DNA from: JAZDFC01 sp043808235
GTDB taxonomy: Bacteria > Bacteroidota > Ignavibacteria > Ignavibacteriales > Melioribacteraceae
Length of the DNA stretch: 38,701 nucleotides
Direction of reading: 5' to 3'
Assembly (NCBI GenBank): GCA_043808235.1
Contig: JAZDFC010000113.1
Span: 1-38,701, forward strand
The translations under genes and the position numbers were made by a program. Position 1 is the stretch's first letter, and each line of letters begins with the position of its first letter. Below are positions 17,729 through 25,438 of this stretch, one piece after another. The notes below the pieces were generated by a model that ran no database searches, was not told where the DNA came from, and was given only the letters and a program-made list of their open reading frames with translations.

Positions 17729-17833
17729 TAACGTACTAAGGATTGATGCCGAGCCCGTCTGCGCAAAAATACTGCTTCGCCGGATAAACTCCGCACCGGG
17801 GTATAATCGAGTGTTGGGCTAAGCCCCGCCTAA
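17729..17833 (+). repeat. Direct repeat copy 1 bracketing the toxin-antitoxin pair
   Basis: The unit runs from TAACGTACTAAGG to AGCCCCGCCTAA. It matches the unit at 18797-18899 at about 90% of positions, with an identical 36-base-plus core around CCCGTCTGCGCAAAAATAC and GCTTCGCCGGATAAA. It includes GTTGGGC at 17813-17819, as does the element ending at 15570. Confidence 0.85.
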
Positions 17834-18042
17834 AAATCCGCCATTGCGTAGGCGGACAAATCCCGTCAAGAAAACGCCGGACAAGCGCAAGCGACTTGAC
17901 GCAATCACTTGTAAATTTTACGCAATTGTATCAAGGAAATGGAAATCTGAGAATAAGAGAATTGATGGATAAGCGAATCAAGAAGTAACTAATTAAATTT
18001 ACTTCGCTCGAACTGCCGAATGTGGAAGCGAGTATCACTGAA

Positions 18043-18073
18043 GAGCCCTGTGCAGGAAAACTGTCCCGTGTTC
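18043..18073 (+). other. Possible degenerate group II intron domain V remnant
   Basis: The stretch GAGCCCTGTGCAGGAAAAC followed by CCCGTGTTC resembles group II intron domain V (GAGCC, a GAAA-capped hairpin, closing TTC). However, the distal stem is 2-3 bases short and poorly paired. No reverse transcriptase ORF is nearby. Confidence 0.25.
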
Positions 18074-18079
18074 TTTGAG

Positions 18080-18460
18080 TTATTGCAGAGAAAGAGAAAT
18101 TTTTAATGCTTTATCTATTTCGTTCATTTTAGATTTACTAAGTGAGCCGAATTTGGTGATAAGTCTTTTATCTTTATCGAGTGTTCTAATTTGTCCGCAA
18201 TCAACATAGCTCTCCTCGTTTAATCCACCTTCACCCATTCCAAGAAATATCATTATTGGTAGAGGGTTGGTTATTTCTTTTACGCTTGAGATCGGTGCAA
18301 TAATTGTGACCGGGCTAAATTTATTACCAATATCATTTTGAATTATAACAACCTGTCTTGCTTTTCCTATTTCTTTACCGATAATTGGATCTAGATTGAC
18401 AAGATAGACATCCCCTCGGAGTAATGGAAATATAATTCCAGTTTTATTCCTTGTCGGCAT
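18080..18460 (-). CDS. MazF/PemK-type endoribonuclease toxin
   Basis: The 126-aa product has the MazF/PemK fold signatures: RGDVYLVNLDPIIGKEIGK near the N-terminus, ARQVVIIQND, VTIIAPIS and YVDCGQIRTLDKDRL-like YVDCGQIRTLDKDKRL. MazF toxins cut mRNA at short sequence motifs and arrest growth unless bound by the antitoxin. ATG 18460 is preceded by AGAGGAATGGAAAT, a good ribosome-binding site inside the antitoxin gene, and the two frames overlap by 17 bp. Order antitoxin then toxin is usual for the family. The pair is expected to be autoregulated by the antitoxin-toxin complex. Confidence 0.92.
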   Translation of the reverse strand: MPTRNKTGIIFPLLRGDVYLVNLDPIIGKEIGKARQVVIIQNDIGNKFSPVTIIAPISSVKEITNPLPIMIFLGMGEGGLNEESYVDCGQIRTLDKDKRLITKFGSLSKSKMNEIDKALKISLSLQ

Positions 18461-18698
18461 ATTTCCATTCCTCTTGAGTTTTTAGATAATATTCGTAGTT
18501 AGATTTGTAACCAGCTTCAAGTTCAGTTTCAATTTTTTCTTTCTCAACTTGGTCGATGAAATTTTGCAAAGCCTTTCTAACTATTTCGCTTACTGGCAGT
18601 TTAGTTTGTTTTGAAATTCTGCTGACCTTGCTAGATAATTCAGAATTAACAAAAAAACTCAATCGTTCTTTTTTATCTCGTTCTTGAATTGATGGCAT
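18444..18698 (-). CDS. Ribbon-helix-helix antitoxin of the MazF-type toxin
   Basis: The product is 84 aa from ATG 18698, chosen because a GGAG Shine-Dalgarno sequence lies a few bases upstream and the residues added by the earlier in-frame start at 18749 look non-coding. The N-terminus is a CopG/MetJ-type ribbon-helix-helix (about 8-50; ERLSFFVNSELSSKVSRIS, PVSEIVRKALQNFID), which binds DNA. The acidic C-terminus (EKIETELEAGYKSNYEYYL) should bind and block the toxin. The pair is flanked by direct repeats on both sides. Confidence 0.87.
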   Translation of the reverse strand: MPSIQERDKKERLSFFVNSELSSKVSRISKQTKLPVSEIVRKALQNFIDQVEKEKIETELEAGYKSNYEYYLKTQEEWKYADKE

Positions 18699-18796
18699 TT
18701 TGACTCCGATTCCTAAAAATGTGTCCAAAATATGCACAACTATTAGCATAATAACAAGCGTATATTTATGTGCCAGTATATGAGCGAAAACCGTTA

Positions 18797-18899
18797 TAAC
18801 ATACTAAAGACTAATGCCGGGCCCGTCTGCGCAAAAATACTGCTTCGCCGGATAAAGTCCGCCGGGACATAATCGAGTGTTGGAGTAAGCCCCGCCTAA
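18797..18899 (+). repeat. Direct repeat copy 2 bracketing the toxin-antitoxin pair
   Basis: This is the same element as 17729-17833, from TAACATACTAAAG to AGCCCCGCCTAA, in the same orientation. Substitutions are scattered, with one single-base gap (TCCGCCGGGA against TCCGCACCGGGG). GTTATAAC immediately precedes and overlaps the left end. Confidence 0.85.
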
Positions 18900-18981
18900 C
18901 ATCCTTTGAGTTATACTGTGAAGAAATTGGTTTTCGATATTTTTTTCCTGAACTCAACAAAACCGAGCTCCGCTTAGATTT

Positions 18982-19044
18982 CTTGGTGACTTTGTGCCCT
19001 CGTGGCAATTTTAATCAACGCCACTAAGGCTCAAAGACACAAAG
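18982..19044. repeat. Imperfect 25-bp inverted repeat
   Basis: Left arm CTTGGTGACTTTGTGCCCTCGTGGC without its last bases (18982-19006) pairs with the right arm GCCACTAAGGCTCAAAG... (19020-19044) at about 20 of 25 positions around a 13-base loop. The TGGTG/CTTTGTG/GCCAC composition is that of a dispersed intergenic palindrome. Confidence 0.6.
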
Positions 19045-19157
19045 AATTATACCGCAAAATAATTTGTAGGACAACTTCGACTTTAAGATAATATTCGAAT
19101 ACTGATTTAGGATGATATTATATAATAATTTGGTTTAATTAATTATGCTATTTCAGA

Positions 19158-20042
19158 TTACAACAAATCTGCCTCCGCCAACACATTCCGCAATATTTCT
19201 ACTTCGTTGTCATTCAGCTTTTGAAGCGGCGCTCTTGGTTCACCGCCAAAATATCCAAGCATATCCAAGGCTTTTTTTAATCCTGCGACACCGAATTGAG
19301 CCGTCACTGCCCTATTCACTTTGATAATCTTTTGTTGAATGGACAATGCTTCTTCATGATTGTCCTCTTCAAACAATTTCAAAATATTAATGCAATAATG
19401 CGGCGCTATGTTCGCCACCGCTACAATTCCTCCCACTGCGCCTACACAAAATCCGGGATACAATACCGATGCCGTTCCGACCAAGACAGAAAAATCTTTT
19501 GAGTTTCTGAAAACTAATTCCGAAGTGTCCGCAATATTTTCGGAACTGTTTTTTATTCCGGCTATATTCGGATGCTGCGACAGAACCGACACTGTCTCAG
19601 CCGAGATATTTATTTCGGTGAACTTGGGAACGTTGTATATTATCAACGGTACTGCAATTGAATCCGCAACACGAGTGAAATAATCAATCAGTGCTTGATG
19701 ATTCATTTTCCCTTTATAGAAAGAGGGTGTAAGTACAAGCGCAAAATCCGCCCCTGCATCAGCAGCCTTGTTTGAAAGAAAAATTGTTTCCTTGATCGAG
19801 TCGCTGCCGGTTCCCGCAATCAATAATTTATTTGCGGCAGAGCATGACTTTACTGCTTTGATAAGATCAATCTTTTCTTCGCGAGTTAGAAATGCACTCT
19901 CGCCATTCGAACCGAACACAACATAACCCGCAAGTTCAGTCTGGTTCCATTTGGAAATATTCTCTTCCAGTTTATCAAATGCAATTTCATCATCGATAAA
20001 CGGAGTCGGGATCGGCGGAATAATTCCTTTCAACTTTTTCAT
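19158..20042 (-). CDS. DapA/NanA-superfamily aldolase (possible 4-hydroxy-2-oxoglutarate aldolase)
   Basis: The product is 294 aa, the usual length for the class I aldolase family of dihydrodipicolinate synthase. Schiff-base Lys is K164 (AGIKNSS), the proton-relay Tyr is Y136 (IIYNVP), and the substrate-binding loop reads GSNGE (44-48) instead of the GTTGE of true DapA. GSNGE is typical of 4-hydroxy-2-oxoglutarate aldolase-like members, which split the substrate into pyruvate and glyoxylate in hydroxyproline breakdown. The gene follows the M24 peptidase gene by 9 bp. A hydroxyproline dehydratase is encoded 3 kb away. The aldolase class is certain; the substrate is inference. Confidence 0.85.
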   Translation of the reverse strand: MKKLKGIIPPIPTPFIDDEIAFDKLEENISKWNQTELAGYVVFGSNGESAFLTREEKIDLIKAVKSCSAANKLLIAGTGSDSIKETIFLSNKAADAGADFALVLTPSFYKGKMNHQALIDYFTRVADSIAVPLIIYNVPKFTEINISAETVSVLSQHPNIAGIKNSSENIADTSELVFRNSKDFSVLVGTASVLYPGFCVGAVGGIVAVANIAPHYCINILKLFEEDNHEEALSIQQKIIKVNRAVTAQFGVAGLKKALDMLGYFGGEPRAPLQKLNDNEVEILRNVLAEADLL

Positions 20043-20051
20043 TCTGCACCA

Positions 20052-21233
20052 TTATCTAATAATGACTAATTCCTTTTGAGGTTTCGATAGCCATTCGCAG
20101 CCATCGGTAGTAATTAATACCATTTCTTCAATTGTGGCAACGCCTTTACCTGCAACGGTTAATCTCGGTTCAATCGTAAATACCATTCCTTCTTCAAGTT
20201 TTTTAAATGGTTTGTCGGCATACTTCTCCCATGCCGGACCGAGCAGAGCTGTTCCATCATGGGAGAACCTTCCAACTTGATGACCAAGCGCATGAGGAAA
20301 TTCGGCGTATCCTGCCGAAGTAATAAATTCTCTCGCAACCGAATCTATCTCAATCCCCTTCACTCCGGGTTTCATCGCATTTTTAGATGCTTCGATTGAA
20401 TTCACAATTGTATTGAATCCTTTCATTACATCTTCGGGCGGCTCCGATTCGCCATCGGCAAGAATATAAAATGTCCTTTGCAAATCGGAACAATACCCGT
20501 TTACCTTCACACCAAAATCCATATTCAGCACATGCCCTTTTTGTACTACTCTATCAGTTGGATTGTAATGCGCTTCTGCCTCGATTGGGCCAGTAAAAAC
20601 TGATGGACAAACCGATTCTTCCCACGCCGGCTCGAGTCCCCTTCTCTTCAGTTCTTTAGTCATATATCCTGCAATTTCTTTTTCGGTTTGACCCGGACGA
20701 ATAAATTTGGCGGCAATATCGTAAATCTCAAGAGTATGTCTAATCGCTTCTTTCATGTAGTCAATTTCAGTTTTCGATTTTCGTTCCCTTAATGCTGATA
20801 CGATTTTTTCTGAAGATATTATCCGGTTCTCCATCTTCATTTCTTTCAACATATTTTGAAGAGTTAAAAACATGCCGTGAGTTATTCCGTCACAAATTTC
20901 GCTGCCTTCAGAATAATTTACAGCAATTTCCATTGGATTCATTTTCCAGAGAATATCCGAAAGAGGTTTTTTGAAACTCGTAACGAAATCTTCCACCACG
21001 TCATAAACACCAAGTTCTTTAACAGTTGCAGCGTCATATTTCCCTACAACCGCATACGTCTTTCCCGTTTTAGAAATTATAAATGCGGAATGCCATGTTA
21101 CGGCAGAATTCGTTAAAAATATTAATGAAGGATCGCCATTTATCTGACTTTCACGCACGAAGGTAATCCAGCAATCAATATTGAATTCCTTTAAAATATT
21201 TTTTGCCTGTTCAATCTTTTCTTTTACTATCAT
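20052..21233 (-). CDS. M24-family Xaa-Pro peptidase (creatinase/prolidase fold)
   Basis: The 393-aa product has a creatinase-like N-terminal domain (about 1-150) and a pita-bread metallopeptidase domain (about 155-390). The five metal ligands are visible: D239 (NMDFG), D250 (GYCSDLQRTF), H318 (HALGHQVGR, with catalytic H314), E355 (FTIEPRL) and E369 (ATIEEM). It removes the residue before proline or cleaves Xaa-Pro dipeptides in the cytoplasm, using two divalent metal ions. ATG 21233 has a strong AGAGGA ribosome-binding site. It forms an operon with the aldolase gene and is divergent from a peptide transporter gene, so it probably processes imported peptides. Confidence 0.9.
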   Translation of the reverse strand: MIVKEKIEQAKNILKEFNIDCWITFVRESQINGDPSLIFLTNSAVTWHSAFIISKTGKTYAVVGKYDAATVKELGVYDVVEDFVTSFKKPLSDILWKMNPMEIAVNYSEGSEICDGITHGMFLTLQNMLKEMKMENRIISSEKIVSALRERKSKTEIDYMKEAIRHTLEIYDIAAKFIRPGQTEKEIAGYMTKELKRRGLEPAWEESVCPSVFTGPIEAEAHYNPTDRVVQKGHVLNMDFGVKVNGYCSDLQRTFYILADGESEPPEDVMKGFNTIVNSIEASKNAMKPGVKGIEIDSVAREFITSAGYAEFPHALGHQVGRFSHDGTALLGPAWEKYADKPFKKLEEGMVFTIEPRLTVAGKGVATIEEMVLITTDGCEWLSKPQKELVIIR

Positions 21234-21301
21234 ATTTCCTCTTTTTTATTCGAAACTTAGTTATTAACTCACATTACACAAAAAGAAAAATGAAAATGTA
21301 A

Positions 21302-21320
21302 ATCGAAGCGAAGCTTCGAT
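21302..21320. repeat. Perfect 8-bp-stem hairpin (GAAGC family, copy 1)
   Basis: ATCGAAGC-GAA-GCTTCGAT. It shares the CGAAGC/GCTTCG stem with 21374-21392 but has a different loop. Both lie between divergent promoters. Confidence 0.6.
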
Positions 21321-21373
21321 ATTTTTGATTTTATTTCGATGAGACAGATTTGACAATTATGGCTAATTCTGTT

Positions 21374-21392
21374 TTCGAAGCTTTGCTTCGAA
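21374..21392. repeat. Perfect 8-bp-stem hairpin (GAAGC family, copy 2)
   Basis: TTCGAAGC-TTT-GCTTCGAA. The stem core is the same as at 21302-21320. The copies are 53 bp apart in the peptidase/transporter intergenic region. It could be an operator pair or small dispersed palindromes. Confidence 0.6.
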
Positions 21393-21418
21393 TTACAAAA
21401 AGGAAATAAAATCTTCTA

Positions 21419-21447
21419 TTGATTTAGATACACACTAACTATCTTTG
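21419..21447 (+). promoter_or_regulatory. Bacteroidota-type promoter for the peptide transporter gene
   Basis: TATCTTTG (21440-21447) matches the -7 consensus TAnnTTTG. A TTG (21419-21421) lies 18 bp upstream as a -33-like box. The ATG of the transporter is 21 bp downstream. Confidence 0.5.
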
Positions 21448-21468
21448 CAGCTAAAAATTTGAAATACT

Positions 21469-22779
21469 ATGAACATAAAATCCTCACTGCAAGAAATTAA
21501 ATTCGGCTTTCAGCCTTCCTTTTGGGTCGCCAATTTTATGGAACTCTTTGAACGGCTCGCATATTACGGGCAGGCTACAATCCTCAGCATTTATTTGCGG
21601 GACTACTTGAAATTCAGCGAAGTAGAAACGGGACAGCTGTCATCAATATTCGGAGGATTAATTTATTTACTTCCAATTTTTGCCGGCGCGCTTGCAGATA
21701 GATATGGATTTAGGAAAGCATTTTCTTTCGCGTTCGGTATTCTTGCCATCGGTTATTTCTTAATTGGATCTGTCGGAATGGATACTTTTGCAGGCATCTA
21801 TCCCGGAAGTAATCTGTTTCCAATTTTAGCCATCATCTTAATACTGACTGCTATTGGCGGCTCTTTTATAAAACCAAGTGTACTGGGAACAATTGCGCTC
21901 ACTTCCTCTCCCAGAACTAAATCATTCGGTTACGCTATTTATTACTGGCTCGTGAATACCGGCGCAGCAATCGGACCGATACTTGCGTTCTTTGTGCGCG
22001 ATAGTTTTGGAATTTCGTTTGTCTATATCGTATCCTCGGTTAGTTGCGCGTTGATGTTTTTAACAACGATCTTTTTCTTCAAAGAACCGGCGAACATTTT
22101 AGATAAAAAACAGGAAAGTTTTAAAGTCATTTTCAAAAATATTGTTTTCGTTCTTAGCAACGTTAAATTCATGTTTTTCCTATTGCTGTACGGTCTTTAC
22201 TGGGTATTATTCTGGCAGACGTACATCGTAGTACCATTTTATGTTTCCGATTTTATTTCCCCAAATGCGCCGATAGAAATTATCCTCTCACTCGGCGGTT
22301 GGACGATAATGCTCACTCAACTTCCGTTAAACAGACTTACAAAAAACATTCCTACACACAAAGCAATTTTAACGGGATTTTCACTCGCTGCTTTGGCGTG
22401 GCTTGTAATGTATTTCTTATTACCCGCAACGCAGGGACAAACAATAAATATTTTATTTTGGAAGGATGTACCGCTTGGTATCCCGATTATTATGCTCGGA
22501 ATATTTATTTTCTCGATTGGCGAACAAACGCAAGCGCCACGGTATTATGAATATATTGCCGATCTCGCACCCGAAGGTCAAACAGCACTCTTCCAGGGTT
22601 ATGCCTTTTTGCCTATTGCATTCGCTTGGGGATTCGGAGGAACTTTTGGAGGTTGGATTTACGAAGTCTTTGTGAATGTTATGCATAAACCGGAATTGAT
22701 TTTCTTGACAATCTTTTTTATCGGATTGCTTGCAACAATTCTGATGTGGGTTTATAATAAGTTTGTGATAAAGAAATAA
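21469..22779 (+). CDS. POT/PTR-family proton-coupled peptide transporter (MFS)
   Basis: The 436-aa product is a hydrophobic protein with about 12 predicted membrane helices. The POT hallmark ExxER is present in helix 1 (MELFERLAYYG; E25, E28, R29). The MFS loop 2-3 motif is ADRYGFRKAF, and IGGSFIKPSVLGTIA matches the family's conserved helix 4 region. These transporters import di- and tripeptides with protons. The gene is divergent from the M24 Xaa-Pro peptidase gene across a 235-bp region. Import plus cytoplasmic cleavage of proline peptides is a sensible joint role. Confidence 0.88.
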   Translation: MNIKSSLQEIKFGFQPSFWVANFMELFERLAYYGQATILSIYLRDYLKFSEVETGQLSSIFGGLIYLLPIFAGALADRYGFRKAFSFAFGILAIGYFLIGSVGMDTFAGIYPGSNLFPILAIILILTAIGGSFIKPSVLGTIALTSSPRTKSFGYAIYYWLVNTGAAIGPILAFFVRDSFGISFVYIVSSVSCALMFLTTIFFFKEPANILDKKQESFKVIFKNIVFVLSNVKFMFFLLLYGLYWVLFWQTYIVVPFYVSDFISPNAPIEIILSLGGWTIMLTQLPLNRLTKNIPTHKAILTGFSLAALAWLVMYFLLPATQGQTINILFWKDVPLGIPIIMLGIFIFSIGEQTQAPRYYEYIADLAPEGQTALFQGYAFLPIAFAWGFGGTFGGWIYEVFVNVMHKPELIFLTIFFIGLLATILMWVYNKFVIKK

Positions 22780-22914
22780 CAACTCTCGTAGCTCAAACTA
22801 CGAATACTTTTGTACTGAATTCTTCTGCGACGGACAAGTAACAAAAACAGTTTTATCGATTCGAATATATCTCTTGCTTGACCGTTTGTATCATTTCTTT
22901 CACTTTGATGTTAC

Positions 22915-23018
22915 TTAAAGGCATCTCTAAAAACTCAACAATAATCTGTGGAAATCTGTTTAATCTGTGTTTATCCGTGTTCTATTTTAAAATAAATGGT
23001 TTTTAGAGATGCCCTTAA
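22915..23018. mobile_element. 104-bp MITE-like element with 20-bp terminal inverted repeats
   Basis: Ends TTAAAGGCATCTCTAAAAAC (22915-22934) and the reverse complement at 22999-23018 differ at one position. TTAA at both ends could be part of the repeat or a target duplication. The AT-rich interior repeats ATCTGT/ATCCGTGTT words. There is no ORF, so a non-autonomous transposable element or a dispersed palindromic repeat is most likely. Confidence 0.7.
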
Positions 23019-23073
23019 CAGTCTTACTAAAACAACAACATATATCCAATTTAAGATACAAACTCTGGCGTGA

Positions 23074-25437
23074 TTAAAATTCAGATTGTTCCGTTCGTTT
23101 GATTATCTCGTTTTGTAAGTCTTCTCCAAGATTTACAAAATAATCGCTGTATCCGGCGACTCTTACAATAAGCGTTCTATAATTTTCCGGTTCTTCCTGT
23201 GCTTTGCGCAATGTTGCCGCATCAACAACATTGAATTGAATATGATGTCCGTCCATTTTAAAGTATGAGCGGATTAAATGTAATACGCTATTGATGCCTG
23301 CATCGTCGGATAAAAGTTGTGGCGTAAATTTCTGGTTTAGTAATGTCCCGCCAGTTCTCAAATGGTCAATCTTCGCGGCGGATTTGATTACAGCAGTCGG
23401 ACCGTTTTTATCCATTCCCTGCACTGGTGAAATTCCTTCGGATAATGGTTTTCCGCATAGCCGTCCGTCGGGAGTCGAGCCGACAACGCTTCCAAAATAA
23501 ACATGGCATGTAGTCGGAAGTAAATCAATCCTAAAATGACCACCTTTCGTATTTGGTCTTCCGTCAATCGCGTTAAAATACATCTCGAAAACTTGTCGCA
23601 TGATATCGTCCGCATAATCATCATCATTGCCGTATTTGGGAGTACCATCAACCAATGTTTTACGAAATTCCTCTACTCCCTCAAAATTATTCTTAATTGC
23701 CTGGAGCATATACTCCATACTAATAGTCTTTTTATCAAATACATGATATTTAATCGAAGCAAGTGAATCGGTAATTGAGCCAATTCCTACCCCCTGAATG
23801 TACGAGGTATTATATCTTGCCCCTCCATTATTATAGTCCAATCCTTTTATAATGCAGTCGTCAACCAGAATGGAAAGGAATGGTGACGGCAGATAGTTCG
23901 CCCACAATCTTTCAATAAGTAAATTTCCTTTAATTTTAATATCGATGAAATATTTAAGCTGTTTCTCGTAAGCCAATATAAAATCATCAAATGTGCTTAA
24001 TAGTTCAGGTTTTCCTGTTTCCAGTCCGATCATTTTTCCTGTTCTTGGATCGAGTCCGTTATTGAGCGTTATCTCCAAAATCTTCACTAAATTGAAGTAC
24101 CCAGTGAGAATATAACTTTCTTTACCAAAAGCCCCTGTCTCCACACAACCACTTGCTCCACCGTTACGTGCATCAATAATGGATTTACCTTGACGAAGCA
24201 TTTCCTGGATCAATGCATCGGTATTAAAAATTGAAGGCTGGCCAAATCCTGTTTTAATAATCTTTAAAGCTCGCTTAAGTAATTTATCGGGATTTTTCTT
24301 GCTAACCTGCACCATCGAACTAGGCTGAAGTAACCGCATTTCCTCAATTACATCCAAAATTAGATATGTTAAATCATTTGTGGAATCTTCCCCTTTCTCA
24401 TTAACACCACCTAAATTTATTAAGCAGAAATCCGTGTAAGTATTGCTTTCCTGGGCAGTTACGCCAACCTTTGGAGGAGCTGGTTGATTATGAAATTTTA
24501 TCCAAAATGACTCAAGAAGTTCTCTCGCTTTTTCTTCTGTTAATAGCCCGCTTTCGATATCTCTTTTATAATACGGGTATAAATGCTGGTCCAGTCGTCC
24601 AGGATTGAATGAATCCCATGTATTTAATTCCGTAATCACTCCAAGGTGAACAAACCAGTAATATTGCAATGCCTCCCAAAAAGTTCTTGGAGCATTAGAA
24701 GGTACAAGGCTGCAAATACCGACCATTGTTTCGAGTTCAGCTTTTCGTTCTTTATCCTTTTCAATTGCCGTACATTCGGATAAAAAAGTGCTGTAACGCT
24801 TTGAAAACGAAATTAATGCTTCGGCTGCTATTTTCATTGCTTTAAGTTCTTCACGCTTTGAGAACGCCAGTGGATCATTATAAATATCCAGGGATTCAAT
24901 ACTTAGTTTGATATCCCCGATAAAGTCGTTCATTCCCTTTTTATATATTTTATCGTCGAGTACGGTATGACCCGGTGCTCGTTGCTCCATAAATTCGGTG
25001 AATATTCCTGCAGAATATGCATCCTTCCATTCATCGTCCATCTCCTTAAATATTCGATCACGCAATGATCTTCCTGACCAGAATGGAATTATTTTATCTT
25101 TCTGCAAATCATTGGTTTCTTCGTTGACCGAGAAAGAAATTTTCTCCCGTGTATTAAGTATTGCAAAATCCTTTAAAGTATGTGTGCAAATTTCAGGATA
25201 TGTCGGCGTTGCGTGAGGAGCCGGACCCCTCTCGCCAACTATTAATTCCCCCTCATTTATACACAGTTTTTTATTATCAAGAATATATTTGAATGCAAGG
25301 GCACGGGCAATCGGTATCGATGCTTTTTCCGGGATTCCGCTTTTATAAAATTCCGTCAAGAGGGAAGCTCTTTCCAACGAGATGGAAGGTTGGCTTTTTA
25401 ATGTTTGTTCACGAAGTTTATTTATTCTTTCGTTCAT
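23074..25437 (-). CDS. hypD: trans-4-hydroxy-L-proline dehydratase (glycyl-radical enzyme)
   Basis: The product is 787 aa, the normal length for glycyl-radical enzymes. The thiyl-radical cysteine is C431 with E433 in GASGCVETG, and the glycyl radical is G762 in IVRVAGYSDYF. The CVETGxFGKE context, TYTDFCLINLGG, PKYGNDDDYADDIM and LPTTCHVYFG agree with hydroxyproline dehydratase as I know it and differ from the GCVEP of glycerol or choline lyases. It removes water from trans-4-hydroxy-L-proline to give pyrroline-5-carboxylate, under anoxia only. The activase gene ends 1 bp upstream. Not to be confused with the hydrogenase hypD at 31488. Confidence in the family is very high and in the substrate high. 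Confidence 0.9.
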   Translation of the reverse strand: MNERINKLREQTLKSQPSISLERASLLTEFYKSGIPEKASIPIARALAFKYILDNKKLCINEGELIVGERGPAPHATPTYPEICTHTLKDFAILNTREKISFSVNEETNDLQKDKIIPFWSGRSLRDRIFKEMDDEWKDAYSAGIFTEFMEQRAPGHTVLDDKIYKKGMNDFIGDIKLSIESLDIYNDPLAFSKREELKAMKIAAEALISFSKRYSTFLSECTAIEKDKERKAELETMVGICSLVPSNAPRTFWEALQYYWFVHLGVITELNTWDSFNPGRLDQHLYPYYKRDIESGLLTEEKARELLESFWIKFHNQPAPPKVGVTAQESNTYTDFCLINLGGVNEKGEDSTNDLTYLILDVIEEMRLLQPSSMVQVSKKNPDKLLKRALKIIKTGFGQPSIFNTDALIQEMLRQGKSIIDARNGGASGCVETGAFGKESYILTGYFNLVKILEITLNNGLDPRTGKMIGLETGKPELLSTFDDFILAYEKQLKYFIDIKIKGNLLIERLWANYLPSPFLSILVDDCIIKGLDYNNGGARYNTSYIQGVGIGSITDSLASIKYHVFDKKTISMEYMLQAIKNNFEGVEEFRKTLVDGTPKYGNDDDYADDIMRQVFEMYFNAIDGRPNTKGGHFRIDLLPTTCHVYFGSVVGSTPDGRLCGKPLSEGISPVQGMDKNGPTAVIKSAAKIDHLRTGGTLLNQKFTPQLLSDDAGINSVLHLIRSYFKMDGHHIQFNVVDAATLRKAQEEPENYRTLIVRVAGYSDYFVNLGEDLQNEIIKRTEQSEF

Positions 25438-25438
25438 G

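Larger units (their letters stand above)
17706..18079. other. Gene-free stretch rich in repeats and hairpins
   Basis: No credible ORF. Contents in order: GTAGCTAAC (17724-17732), the inverted counterpart of GTTAGCTAC at 15562; direct repeat copy 1 (17729-17833); a hairpin TCCGCC-ATTGCGTA-GGCGGA just after it; a GTCAAG/CTTGAC pair around 17875-17905; and a degenerate group II intron domain V-like segment near the end. Confidence 0.6.
18699..19157. other. Gene-free stretch between the toxin-antitoxin pair and the aldolase gene
   Basis: The first ~95 bp are the presumed promoter region of the antitoxin, but no clear box was found. Direct repeat copy 2 (18797-18899) and a large imperfect palindrome (18982-19044) follow. 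From 19045 to the aldolase stop at 19158 the sequence is AT-rich and I see nothing specific. Confidence 0.55.

Noticed and set aside
14345..18899. Calling the island a true integron
   Set aside because: No integrase gene is visible and the boundary elements do not match attC consensus ends cleanly, so only cassette-like is claimed.
18811..19008. 65-residue minus-strand open frame rich in Arg and Lys
   Set aside because: It is built from direct repeat copy 2 and the adjacent palindrome; composition is repeat-derived and no start signal is convincing.
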